NCBI RefSeq assembly: GCF_010811875.1
Contig: NZ_VKHP01000025.1
Location: forward strand, 1-55,372
From: Bradyrhizobium uaiense
GTDB lineage: Bacteria; Pseudomonadota; Alphaproteobacteria; Rhizobiales; Xanthobacteraceae
DNA: 55,372 bases
Reading direction: 5' to 3'
This document shows, piece by piece, positions 26,934-35,151 of the stretch. A program made the position numbers and the translations under genes. The notes under the pieces were generated by a model that was not told where the DNA came from, made no database searches, and saw nothing but the letters and a program-made list of their open reading frames with translations. Numbering within the stretch: position 1 is the first letter of the stretch; each line of letters opens with the position of its first letter.

Positions 26934-27845
26934 ATGACCGAAGCCGTTTGCTTTAATTGCGGAGACCTGAAATGGGGTGCATTTTCCCCCTGCGGGAAGT
27001 GTGGAGCACTCCCTACGTCAGATGATGCTCTGATGCTGTCGCTTGCGTTCACCGATCACTATTTTGATCGCGCGGGGTTGCAGCAGATAGGGCGAGACAT
27101 TGCCGCGGGAAGGTTGCCTCAGCTTGATGAGGCCACCAAGGAAAAGCTGCGACCCGCTATCCTGGAGGCTAAACGCATCATCGGGATTGGCCGCTACGCG
27201 AAGCGCCCGGATGCTGCTCCAAAGTCACGACTATCTCTCTTCAGCAGGCTGTTCGGTAAGAAGCCTCTCGCAAGGCCCTTCTATGCCAATGCCAGTCGTG
27301 ACGAGCGGCAAGAGTGGTTTGCGCGCACACCACCGTGGAACGAGATTACACCGAAAGTCATCGCCGCCATTCTTGAAGGCATCTCCGACAAGGTGCTGCT
27401 TGAGGCATTCGTCCTACGGTCCACGAAGACAGGGCTGGTGGCTCGATACAAGGCGTTCAACCACGACGATTTCGATACTTCGAAGGTGATCCGCGCAGGG
27501 ATTTCTCAAATCCTCTGCGAGACGGGCAATCGAGCAATCGAGACGCTGCGGGAAGCTCTTGCAGCCAACCGGATCGAGGCTGCTAAAGACGCGTGTATCG
27601 TTGCGGCGGATACTTTCGAACCGGCCATCGCATTGGCCCAAGATCAGCTCATGGCTTACGTCGGAATGGCAACCTTGTGCGGTTTATGCAACAAGCGCGC
27701 CGAGTGCCACGATTATGCTGAGCGCGGCCTACGTCAGTTGGCGCTTGCTCGTCGTGAGGAAGCGCTCCTGGTCACGAACGGCGTAATTCCAGCAGGTGCT
27801 TTCGATCAAATTGAACGCCAACTCCGTAGCTTTCTCACCCTCTGA
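26934..27845 (+). CDS. Zinc-ribbon protein of unknown function (303 aa)
   Basis: An N-terminal CFNCGDLKWGAFSPCGKCGA (residues 5-24) has two Cys pairs for a zinc ribbon, followed by a long helical region with no domain I recognise. Helices around ISQILCETGNRAIETLREAL and the C-terminal FDQIERQLRSFLTL look repeat-like. GAGGGGGAG precedes the ATG. It diverges from the HNH gene. I recall similar hypothetical proteins in rhizobial genomes. Confidence 0.7.
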   Translation: MTEAVCFNCGDLKWGAFSPCGKCGALPTSDDALMLSLAFTDHYFDRAGLQQIGRDIAAGRLPQLDEATKEKLRPAILEAKRIIGIGRYAKRPDAAPKSRLSLFSRLFGKKPLARPFYANASRDERQEWFARTPPWNEITPKVIAAILEGISDKVLLEAFVLRSTKTGLVARYKAFNHDDFDTSKVIRAGISQILCETGNRAIETLREALAANRIEAAKDACIVAADTFEPAIALAQDQLMAYVGMATLCGLCNKRAECHDYAERGLRQLALARREEALLVTNGVIPAGAFDQIERQLRSFLTL

Positions 27846-27941
27846 CCTTGGGCTACCTCCCCTACGGTCAGCGCCTTGCATTGTAAATAGGGGAGCCTCT
27901 CCGAGGGCGCCGGGGCCCATTTTGGCGCGACAGCCAGCCCC

Positions 27942-27999
27942 ACTTCGAACTATTCGACCTAAAGGTGGCTGCCGCCGCCGAACCTATAGCAGCACTGTG
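27942..27999 (+). repeat. Degenerate motif, copy 3
   Basis: AACTATTCGACCTAAAGGTG, then GCCGCCGCCGAACC and TATAGCAGCAC. It lies just after the 26934-27845 gene and just before the end of the Rap1a-like gene. The reading HFELFDLKVAAAEPIAAL is open here. Confidence 0.5.
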
Positions 28000-28048
28000 C
28001 TGCAATATGGTCGTGTCAGTTATGCTCCGCTTGGGACTAAGCGCGTGT

Positions 28049-28405
28049 TCAGTCGCGGCAAGGCCACTTGGCCTTGAACGCAAGCATAAGAGCCTCAGCG
28101 GCAGGAAGGTCGCGAGCTTCGCGGTGACCAGCCATATAATCGAAAAAGACGACGCTCATTTCCTTTATCGTGATGGAGGGAGGACAGTAGGTTCTGGTGC
28201 CCTTTAGAAATGCATACCGAGCATCGTCCCATGCGTTGAGGTAGGTATTGCAAAACTGCAAGCGTTTCTCGCTATCCTTTTCCCGCTTAGCCGCGGGAAG
28301 GTTTTCCATGCACGCAAAAGCGAGCACCTCGCCAGTCACGTCGCTCGCCCACACAGGGAAGCCAGTGGCGACGATAGTTATAAAAGCCAGAATCAACCTT
28401 CTCAT
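28049..28405 (-). CDS. Rap1a/Tai-like secreted protein (118 aa)
   Basis: A signal peptide (MRRLILAFITIVATGFPVWA) is followed by GEVLAFACMEN...FCNTYLNAWDDARY...YCPPSITIKEMSVVFFDYMAGHREARDLPAAEALMLAFKAKWPC. This follows the Rap1a/Tai immunity family pattern (C, C-x-x-Y, C-x-P, R....A..L....F-P-C). Family members neutralise T6SS amidase effectors in the periplasm, but no such effector gene is next to it. Stand-alone copies are common in rhizobial genomes. Confidence 0.75.
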   Translation of the reverse strand: MRRLILAFITIVATGFPVWASDVTGEVLAFACMENLPAAKREKDSEKRLQFCNTYLNAWDDARYAFLKGTRTYCPPSITIKEMSVVFFDYMAGHREARDLPAAEALMLAFKAKWPCRD

Positions 28406-28492
28406 GAGCCCCTCGAAACCGCCGTCTCCGGTCAGAATATCGCTCCAACGTTATTGCCGGCAAGGATTGTGGGCCCGTCGCCTCGACGGTCT

Positions 28493-29314
28493 CTATTTTT
28501 GCTTTGGTAGGGTCTTACAGGCTTCAGCGAGGAGACCTTGGAATTTTTCCGCCAGATTATTTTTCCAACTGTCCAGTAAGTGGAAGGAGGCCTGCTTGCT
28601 TCCTTTCTTCGGCTTCTCGCTGTTAAATACTCTGAAGGTGATCCGACCAACGGTGCGCGGGTCCGCCAAGACAAGGCGGCCTTCGTGCCAGAGTTTGTAT
28701 GCAATCACGTTCTCTCCAACTTCTTTCTCAAAGTTTAGATTGCGGAGCCTTTCCTCAGCAGCCCTGAGCGCGTCAGCCGGACGTGGCTTGTTCCACCACT
28801 GACGTTCGTCAAACAGCTGCGGCTGCAACGCCGGATCGGTCAGCAAAGTTTGCTCTGTCCTTCTCCGCTCCTCTACTTCCCTTCGAGCCGCTTCTTCTTC
28901 CGCTTCAAACTCATCGCTAAGCGCATCGCGAGCCATATCAAACGCCGCTTTGGTTACCACGCACTGGGACGCATTACCGTCACCCATCAAGTGCTTTTCC
29001 ATTCCCCCCGGAATTTTGAAGCCGGATTGATAGGGTCCACGGGTTCCTCCTTTGCAGAGCGGACACCAACCGCGCTCCTCGAAATGGGAGGCCTGCGGGT
29101 CGACCTCGGCCTTTGATATAATGAAGTCGACTGTCTTGCGTTTCCATTCCGCGTATTCTCGGTAAGACTTGCAGGAACCGTAGTCTGAAAGAGCGTTCGA
29201 GATGTCATCCGGCATAAGCTCAACAATGGCACGCCTCAGCGAATATAGCTCTTCTTGCAGCTTCCGGACTTGCTGGTCAGGAGTTGCATAGGGACTGTAA
29301 CGATTAGCTGGCAT
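28493..29314 (-). CDS. Helical protein with one Cys pair, unknown function (273 aa)
   Basis: WCPLCKGGTRGPY (about residues 83-95) with later HLMGDGNASQC could make a zinc site of C-x-x-C...H...C type. A long charged coiled-coil segment (DEFEAEEEAARREVEERRRT, about 133-152) follows. The C-terminal part has QWWNKPRPADALRAAEERLRNLNF. I recognise no domain. It is located between the Rap1a-like and Mrr genes on the same strand, 130 bp downstream of the Mrr stop, so co-transcription with it is possible. Confidence 0.65.
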   Translation of the reverse strand: MPANRYSPYATPDQQVRKLQEELYSLRRAIVELMPDDISNALSDYGSCKSYREYAEWKRKTVDFIISKAEVDPQASHFEERGWCPLCKGGTRGPYQSGFKIPGGMEKHLMGDGNASQCVVTKAAFDMARDALSDEFEAEEEAARREVEERRRTEQTLLTDPALQPQLFDERQWWNKPRPADALRAAEERLRNLNFEKEVGENVIAYKLWHEGRLVLADPRTVGRITFRVFNSEKPKKGSKQASFHLLDSWKNNLAEKFQGLLAEACKTLPKQK

Positions 29315-29444
29315 CTTGAGCTTCTTTCGGCGGTTGGATGAAGTTGGAGGCTGTCATCGGCGTCAGAAGCGCGCTGAAGTCGCCGTTCGGCAATTCAACT
29401 TCATACGCGACGATGACTCTGGACTGGAGATGGCACTCTCACGA

Positions 29445-31304
29445 TCAAGGCAGAGCTTCGATCCTGAAGTTATAGCCGTGCTTGCTCAGTAGCGCCAAAA
29501 GGTTGCGTCCGTCGATCAAGGTCAGCGGCTTGTTCGCGGCCCATTCGTAAGCGTCTCGTCCAAAATGACTGGTTGTCACGAGGATGCCTCTGTTCGCCCC
29601 TTCGTTTAGCACGGTGCCGTAAAGCTCCCGTACAGCAGCTACGTCAACAGTGTTGGAATAGCGCTTCGCCTGCACCACGAATTTTCCACCGTGCAGAGGA
29701 TCTGAATTGAAGATCACCGCGTCTACCCCCCGATCCCGGCTGGCTCTCGTAATCTTGACCTCCGCGTTCTTGTCGGCGTACTCCTTGGCCAACAGCTCAC
29801 GAATGAGGTGTTCGAAGTCCTGCCAGTCCATGGCTGCAAGGTTCTGCCCTTGGGCCATTCCGTCGAGCACGTCTCTTCCGGCAACAAATCTCTCGTCATC
29901 CTTGTCGAGGCGAATGGCGGGCTCGATGGGCACAACTTCGGCAACACTGTATACGTAGGCGCCCTTAAGAGCTCGGAAGGCTTCCAATGCATCGGCGCGC
30001 TGCAGGTTAAACTCGGTGATGTCCCGCTTATCAACCGCAAGAGCCGCAACAAAGGCGTCCTTCAGCTTGCCGGAGACTGGATCGTAGAACCGCGACCAGC
30101 AGTTAACGGCTATCCTATCGACGTCGTCCTGAAGGTCATTCCGAGCAACATGGTGAGCTATCTGCAGCGCAACAGCCGGCACATAGCGCCGAAGGACAGC
30201 CTCAGCGTCTCGCTTGGCCGGAGGCCGCTTGCCGTCTGATCGCACGACTGAGACATCAGGTAGCGACGGCACGCATTGGTTCACCTGGAGCACTCGTTCC
30301 TGCGGATCGTACAGGACTTCCCACGGGTAGTCCTCGGGGACTGGCAAAGTGATGTTGCACAGCGCAAGCTCGAAATGGCCGCGCACGCCGTCGTTCGTAC
30401 TCTTTCGATAACGCTCGTTGACCGCTCGGATCGGCTGAGTGGCCCTCTGGCAGTCCCTTTCGTAGGCTACTTTCATTTGCTCGAACTCGCCCAGTAGCGC
30501 CGCTTGGGCGCCTGTCCACTTCAAGCTCAGATCGGCGAGGTAAATCTCCATGAGGTCCCGAGCCTCAATTGCCGCCGCGTACTTCTCATGGAATGTAGTG
30601 TCGAGCTCCCATGCTTGCGCGTTAAGCGCTGCCACACGTTGAAGTTCAGCTTCAAACGCTTTTGCCTGCAATTCGTCCTCGCCATCTACGTCCCTTCCGT
30701 CAGAAGCGACGAGCCGTACTGCTGGCGGATGTGGAGCGGTGACGCTTGGGAAGTTCGGCTTCGGCGTGGGCGCTTCGGCTGGCGTGTAGCCGAACGTCGG
30801 GGGCGCGCACGGGAAGTCACAGGCCCCTGCCGCCCGTCCATAGAGGCTCGACATGTCCGCTCCGCCGCCCATGAGGACATCGGCCGGTGTAAGCGAGACC
30901 TTGCGAGGATCGGTATTCGACAGTGAGGCAGGATGCGGACGAGCAAGCTCAAACATCTGCGATGGGAAACGATACGCGCGAAAGCGGGTATCCAGCCCGG
31001 ACGGGAGAACAGGTCGGTAGGCGGTTGCGGTAGCTACGTAGTCGTCCAGAAGAGAGAAGGCGTGGCGAAATGTGTGGGGGTTGGGAATGCCCACCAGTCT
31101 GACGGGGTTCTCGGCACGGTACGCTTGGCTCCGTTCGTACTCCTGATGAGCCAGACGTTCGGCCCTCTTGTTCGCCGTAGCTTGACGTTGGTCAGCCACT
31201 GCCTTGGACGCGGCATCAACGCCCTTGAGCAATCCTTGAATGACAAGGAAGGCCCCGTAGCCGATCACGAGCAACACCGCACCGGCAAGGATTAGAAAAT
31301 TCAT
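29445..31304 (-). CDS. Membrane-anchored Mrr-type restriction endonuclease (619 aa)
   Basis: Start at MNFLILAGAVLLVIGYGAFL behind GAGGGGGG gives one N-terminal membrane helix (residues 3-24). A long middle region (about 30-480) with coiled-coil and Pro-rich parts has no known domain. The C-terminal Mrr domain (about 492-610) has WQDFEHLIRELL, the catalytic Asp in RGVDAVIF (D528) and VVQAKRY (Q545, K547), then AVRELYG and ANRGILVTT. Mrr-type enzymes cut foreign or modified DNA; membrane anchoring suggests action at the site of DNA entry (inference). Confidence 0.88.
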   Translation of the reverse strand: MNFLILAGAVLLVIGYGAFLVIQGLLKGVDAASKAVADQRQATANKRAERLAHQEYERSQAYRAENPVRLVGIPNPHTFRHAFSLLDDYVATATAYRPVLPSGLDTRFRAYRFPSQMFELARPHPASLSNTDPRKVSLTPADVLMGGGADMSSLYGRAAGACDFPCAPPTFGYTPAEAPTPKPNFPSVTAPHPPAVRLVASDGRDVDGEDELQAKAFEAELQRVAALNAQAWELDTTFHEKYAAAIEARDLMEIYLADLSLKWTGAQAALLGEFEQMKVAYERDCQRATQPIRAVNERYRKSTNDGVRGHFELALCNITLPVPEDYPWEVLYDPQERVLQVNQCVPSLPDVSVVRSDGKRPPAKRDAEAVLRRYVPAVALQIAHHVARNDLQDDVDRIAVNCWSRFYDPVSGKLKDAFVAALAVDKRDITEFNLQRADALEAFRALKGAYVYSVAEVVPIEPAIRLDKDDERFVAGRDVLDGMAQGQNLAAMDWQDFEHLIRELLAKEYADKNAEVKITRASRDRGVDAVIFNSDPLHGGKFVVQAKRYSNTVDVAAVRELYGTVLNEGANRGILVTTSHFGRDAYEWAANKPLTLIDGRNLLALLSKHGYNFRIEALP

Positions 31305-31850
31305 TCCTGAGCCCCCCTCGCATGGCCACCATAATTTCGGAACGGAAAAGCTCAAGATTTGGCCAAGGGAGTGACGTGGTTTCCAGACGTCTTCAGATGG
31401 CCTCTGTGGGCCACCGAGGATCGTCCTAGAGCAAGGGTAGTCGACGTGCCTCGGAGTGAATGCGTGCCCCACAGGTCTTGCTATGGGATCTACGCCGTCT
31501 CAGGCGGAGGGGAACGCACAGGTCCAGACAGGAGCCTCGGAGCCATTCGTAATCGGTCGGTAACAAGTCGGATGGGGCGATGAGGGCCCGGACTTCCCAC
31601 CCGCTCATTTACATTTCGGTACTATGGTGCGGCCTATCGAAGGAGGAATTACCCCTCCGCACTGTCATAAACAATAGTGGTCCCAGTGTACCTATCTCTC
31701 CCTTGTCTTCGCTTGGCCTTCTCTCCCCCCCTCCCCTCTCTCCGTCCGCCCCACTCCAATGTGGGTGGTCATCAACTCTACCCGCCTTGTGTCCTCCCTT
31801 GGTCCCTTCTGTCTCCCTCTGTGTCCCTTGGTATCCCCTCTGTGACTTTT
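31305..31850. other. Gene-free region with a long pyrimidine-rich tract
   Basis: No gene seen in 546 bp. From about 31685 to 31850 the plus strand is strongly pyrimidine-rich, with repeated TCCC and CTCTGTG units (CCCTCTGTGTCCCTTGGTAT then CCCCTCTGTGAC). It lies just downstream of the polymerase-like gene and could be a terminator region, a triplex-forming tract or part of an origin. Confidence 0.5.
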
Positions 31851-33233
31851 TTAGACTTGATCATTGATCGGTTCGTTTACCTTCAATCTGGGGAGCACGT
31901 TCTGTCGCTCCTGAAATCGGCTCCTCAGAAGTTCGCTTGCCACCTCTACCTTGGAAACGGGAACGATGAGGCTGTCATGGACAGAGAGGCTCGGGGTTGA
32001 GTGTTCGTGCATCAACCCCAGCATGGTCGAAAACATCACGGCACTCTCAAGGTACATCAGGTCAGCCCAGCTGTAGGTGCGACCGTTGCATGGCTCCCCC
32101 CAGCTCTTCAGTACGGGATACTTGACAAAGACGGCCTTGGTAATGTCAGCAGCGCGGTGTTCGGCCAAAGTGGGATCATCATCAAGCATGTCCTTGGGCC
32201 ATCTCTTGATGGGCTTGTTGTTGCCGAAGGTCCCAACGAACCACTGCTTCACGGCTCCTCGGTGCTCCACTCCAAGTCCGGGGAGCAAGTACGGGTCTTC
32301 GGTAAGGTCCAGTTGGAGACCATGGAGCGACAGAAAGATGGTGAGATAGCTTCCGCTAATGTCGACTTCCGCCACCGGCTCGCCGTCGATGGTCATCTTC
32401 CGCCGATCCTCGGAGGACATCACTTGGTAGCTGTCGGCGAAGTGTTGGCTGTACAGCCTGCCTCCCTTGTCCCAATCGAAGTCTGGGTCATCGCCATTGT
32501 GGAAGATACGGACGTAGCCATGGTGTTGCCCTCCTCGCAGCGTGTGCTTGGCGAAGAACTCGTTCAATTCAGAGATGACGTGCTCCATTCCCCGGATCGA
32601 TGGTGTCCTTTCGAACTCCATGGGTGCGCCGGGGACGTCGGTTCTCCGGTAGAAATTCTTGAGCTTACGCTTCCGAAGTTCGACAGGATGCTTGGGAAGG
32701 TCGTACTCAAACTCGAAATGATCGAGCACCGCCTTGGGAGGCACTCCTTGCTCGGTGCAGAACTTCAACAGTTCTTGTGTGGCACGGAAACGGGCAGCGT
32801 ATTGGCCCACATCTGAGCGTTCGCCTGACACCTTGTGTCCAGGTACGTGCTGCAAGAAGCCCAGTCCCTCAAGACCGTCGCGCAACTGAAAGAAGGCGTG
32901 CCGGCCGACAGGAGCACCCGTGAAGGACGCTTTGCTCAAGGACTTGTACACCCAGCCGCTATGCTGCTCGGCGTCGAATGGACGCAAGAGGTCAGCCAAG
33001 AACGCTCCCGTGGCGTACTCCAGCTTCGCCGATGCCGCGGCGCCTCTACGCTTCCTCTGCCGCAGTCCAATTTGGATTGTTTTTTCCTCCACCATTGACG
33101 CGAGCTTCGCGACGAGGGCTTGGGCTCGTTCCGAGGTCGCATGCGCTCTCAAGGCGGCGTAACTGGCGGCTTGTAGTTCTTCTTGTGTGTTGGCGAGCAT
33201 TATTCTCTGTTCGCATTGGGGGCTTTTGGACAC
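31851..33233 (-). CDS. Uncharacterised protein with family-A-polymerase-like motifs
   Basis: 460 aa numbered from the GTG at 33233; an ATG at 33200 is an equally good start. Three segments in the C-terminal half match the order and spacing of palm motifs in PolA and single-subunit RNA polymerases. Motif A: VAEVDISGSYLTIFLSLHG (D291). Motif B: HRGAVKQWFVGTFG (R325-x3-K329, then F336-G337). Motif C: SLSVHDSLIVPV (H419-D420). A helix LESAVMFSTMLGLM (about 395-408) precedes motif C, as in PolA. The N-terminal 200 residues are helical with no exonuclease motif seen. It lies 19 bp downstream of the integrase stop. The polymerase activity is a prediction. Confidence 0.6.
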   Translation of the reverse strand: MSKSPQCEQRIMLANTQEELQAASYAALRAHATSERAQALVAKLASMVEEKTIQIGLRQRKRRGAAASAKLEYATGAFLADLLRPFDAEQHSGWVYKSLSKASFTGAPVGRHAFFQLRDGLEGLGFLQHVPGHKVSGERSDVGQYAARFRATQELLKFCTEQGVPPKAVLDHFEFEYDLPKHPVELRKRKLKNFYRRTDVPGAPMEFERTPSIRGMEHVISELNEFFAKHTLRGGQHHGYVRIFHNGDDPDFDWDKGGRLYSQHFADSYQVMSSEDRRKMTIDGEPVAEVDISGSYLTIFLSLHGLQLDLTEDPYLLPGLGVEHRGAVKQWFVGTFGNNKPIKRWPKDMLDDDPTLAEHRAADITKAVFVKYPVLKSWGEPCNGRTYSWADLMYLESAVMFSTMLGLMHEHSTPSLSVHDSLIVPVSKVEVASELLRSRFQERQNVLPRLKVNEPINDQV

Positions 33234-33252
33234 CGAGCAAGGTGTTTGACAG

Positions 33253-34875
33253 TCAATCGACCTTGTATCGCGGGAACTTCTTCATCGCGGTTGCCATGTC
33301 TTCGGCGGTCGGTTGTCCGTACTTCCTTCCCTCACTAGCCGGAGCGTGGCCCGTGATAGCGTCGTGCAATTTCTCGGTTATCTCTACGCGCTCAGCGATT
33401 TGCTTGAACGTGTGCCGCCACGCGTGAGTTGGACTCAATTCTGGGTCGCGCACTCCTTGCTCTCGCACCCATTCCGCCAAGTCTCCGCGCGCATTGCCAG
33501 CTCGGCTCCGACGGGGGTTCATTGGATCGCTGCTCGCACGGTGCGGTGTCTTATCATCGTAAAATAGCGCGCCCTTCCCAACCGAGCGGACCATTTCGAG
33601 GAACCCTTGGGCGATCAGATGCTCGTGGAGTGGCACAACACGCGCCTTTCTCGTCTTGATCGTGCCCGCATCTGGCATGAGCTTCATGAAGTAGAAGCTG
33701 CCGCGCTTCTCTATGTCCTCGGCACGAAGCTGAGTGACCTCACCTGCACGAGCCCCTGAGTACGCACACAACCATGGTACCCAGCGTCTTGCTCGCTCCC
33801 AAGGCGTCTTGGGGTCCTTGATAGCGCTGGAAGCCATGAGAATTGTGCGGGCTTCCTGTTCTGTGAACGCCTTCGTCTCGCGGCTTCTCGCTCTTCTGGG
33901 AACGTCAACCTTGATGTCCGCGAACGGGTTCTTTCTAACGTGCTTATGCTCCGCGCCCCAACCAAACACCCGACGCGACGAAGAAAGCCAGACTTCACGC
34001 ACAGTAGTCGCCGAACGCTCCGCGGTGACCAAGCCTCTCACCCATGTACGCGCGGTCTCCTCCGTGATCCCATCGGCACCGATGTCTGCAAAATGGCGTT
34101 GCATCCAAAGGAACACGGCGCGCCACCGCTGGACCGTGTTGTCTGCAGGCTTGATGGCCTTCACGAATGCTTCGAACAAATCCCAGCAGCTAATGCCGGT
34201 AGTTCGCCTCGGCCCATCCGTGAACGGCGGGAAGCCTTCCGGAGTATCGTCCGGGGAGTAGTCGCCATTGGCGCGCCGCTCCAGCAGCGTTATGGCTGGC
34301 AAGAGATTGTCGCTCACGGCATCAACGAACAGCACATAGGCAGCGGCGTTTAGCGCCTTACCCTCGCTGGCAAGAAACGTCGCGACACGCGCCAATTCAG
34401 CGACCTGCGGCCTCACCGCTTCGCGAACCTCAGGTTCCTTCTGCCACTCCCAGTGAGGATCAGCCTTCGGGTTCTCGTGATAACTTTCGGGGGCTTCAGG
34501 GTAGATCACATTCCAAACGAGATGATCGCTCATCTCCCGCCAACGCTTCGGCGGCCCCGGATCGCCTTCGTACTGCCCGACGAACCATGTGTACCACCGG
34601 CCTGCCAGAGCTATCGCGTTGAGTTTGGTGAGCGGCTGGCCTTCGCCGTTTCGTTCGGCTCGCAATGTAGCGATTTGAGTTTCAACCTCAGAAACCCATT
34701 CCGCTAGGCGGACCTTGGCCTCGTGCTTGGGCGTGTCCGCAGGCAGCTTTAGATGAACCTCGCGCTTCACCTTGTATAGCCGCGCGTACTCCTCTCGGAC
34801 ATCCTGCGGGATGACCTTCCGAGCAATCCATCTGTTATCAGCAAGTCGATTTAGCGCGACCATCCGCAACGCCAT
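33253..34875 (-). CDS. Tyrosine site-specific integrase (540 aa)
   Basis: A long-form phage-type integrase. The C-terminal catalytic domain has YSGARAGEVTQL (first Arg), SPTHAWRHTF (H-x-x-R) and TGHAPASEGRKYG (His and nucleophilic Tyr). The N-terminal half has an extended arm-binding and core-binding part (to about residue 330; ETARTWVRGLVTAERSATTV). It lies 85 bp from the right direct repeat and is transcribed away from it into the element, as usual. It is the likely recombinase for the 18001-34977 element. Confidence 0.93.
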   Translation of the reverse strand: MALRMVALNRLADNRWIARKVIPQDVREEYARLYKVKREVHLKLPADTPKHEAKVRLAEWVSEVETQIATLRAERNGEGQPLTKLNAIALAGRWYTWFVGQYEGDPGPPKRWREMSDHLVWNVIYPEAPESYHENPKADPHWEWQKEPEVREAVRPQVAELARVATFLASEGKALNAAAYVLFVDAVSDNLLPAITLLERRANGDYSPDDTPEGFPPFTDGPRRTTGISCWDLFEAFVKAIKPADNTVQRWRAVFLWMQRHFADIGADGITEETARTWVRGLVTAERSATTVREVWLSSSRRVFGWGAEHKHVRKNPFADIKVDVPRRARSRETKAFTEQEARTILMASSAIKDPKTPWERARRWVPWLCAYSGARAGEVTQLRAEDIEKRGSFYFMKLMPDAGTIKTRKARVVPLHEHLIAQGFLEMVRSVGKGALFYDDKTPHRASSDPMNPRRSRAGNARGDLAEWVREQGVRDPELSPTHAWRHTFKQIAERVEITEKLHDAITGHAPASEGRKYGQPTAEDMATAMKKFPRYKVD

Positions 34876-34960
34876 TTGTGCGCCCTTTTGTATTTTGCAA
34901 GGCGCAAATCCGTTTGGCTTATCAGTAAGATGCTGAGAGTGCGGGGCAATTCAACTATTG

Positions 34961-34977
34961 TGGTACAGTTGGGTGGG
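34961..34977 (+). repeat. Right attachment site (attR-like direct repeat)
   Basis: Exact 17-bp copy of 18001-18017, between two divergently transcribed integrase genes. It forms the 3' end of a tRNA-like sequence on the minus strand. Confidence 0.8.
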
Positions 34978-35045
34978 CTCGAACCACCGACCTCCTGTTC
35001 CACAGACATAGCAAGGGCTCCGCCGGCGCTACGCCATTCCCGCCA
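34961..35045 (-). pseudogene. tRNA-like remnant at the integration site
   Basis: The minus strand ends GGTGGTTCGAGCCCACC (a perfect T-arm) then CAACTGTACCA, with CTGTGGA before ACAGG like an anticodon loop. Upstream, GTAGCGCC...GGAGC recalls a D-arm. The 5' acceptor strand (ACAGTTG expected) is missing and the anticodon stem is imperfect, so this is not an intact tRNA gene. It is a tRNA-derived target of integrases. Confidence 0.5.
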
Positions 35046-35119
35046 TTCGTACGAAAATTGTAGCATTATCAACTAATAAGCCCGCCCTCGCCTTACCTGC
35101 CCTGCAATTGACGCTATGG

Positions 35120-35140
35120 TGGTAGCTACGTGGTAGCTAC
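35120..35140 (+). promoter_or_regulatory. Tandem TGGTAGCTAC repeat before the second integrase
   Basis: TGGTAGCTAC occurs twice with 11-bp periodicity (35120-35129, 35131-35140), each containing the palindrome GTAGCTAC. It lies just upstream of the integrase start at 35152. It could be an operator or an integrase arm site. Confidence 0.45.
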
Positions 35141-35151
35141 AGAGGCGATCG

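Larger units (their letters stand above)
18001..34977. mobile_element. Integrated element (about 17 kb) with defence genes
   Basis: Bounded by a 17-bp direct repeat, TGGTACAGTTGGGTGGG, at 18001-18017 and 34961-34977. Its reverse complement reads as the T-stem and acceptor end of a tRNA, ending ACCA. A tyrosine integrase lies 85 bp inside the right repeat. Base composition inside is visibly less G/C-rich than in the flanks. Cargo: DUF262 nuclease, TIR, MltR-like, split KAP NTPase, serine recombinase, HNH nuclease, Rap1a-like, Mrr nuclease and a polymerase-like protein. No conjugation genes are present, so it is an integrative element needing help to move. Confidence 0.8.

Noticed and set aside
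34851..35076. Short frames on both strands across the attachment site (for example VVQLGGLEPPTSCS)
   Set aside because: These are translations of a tRNA-derived sequence, a known annotation artefact.
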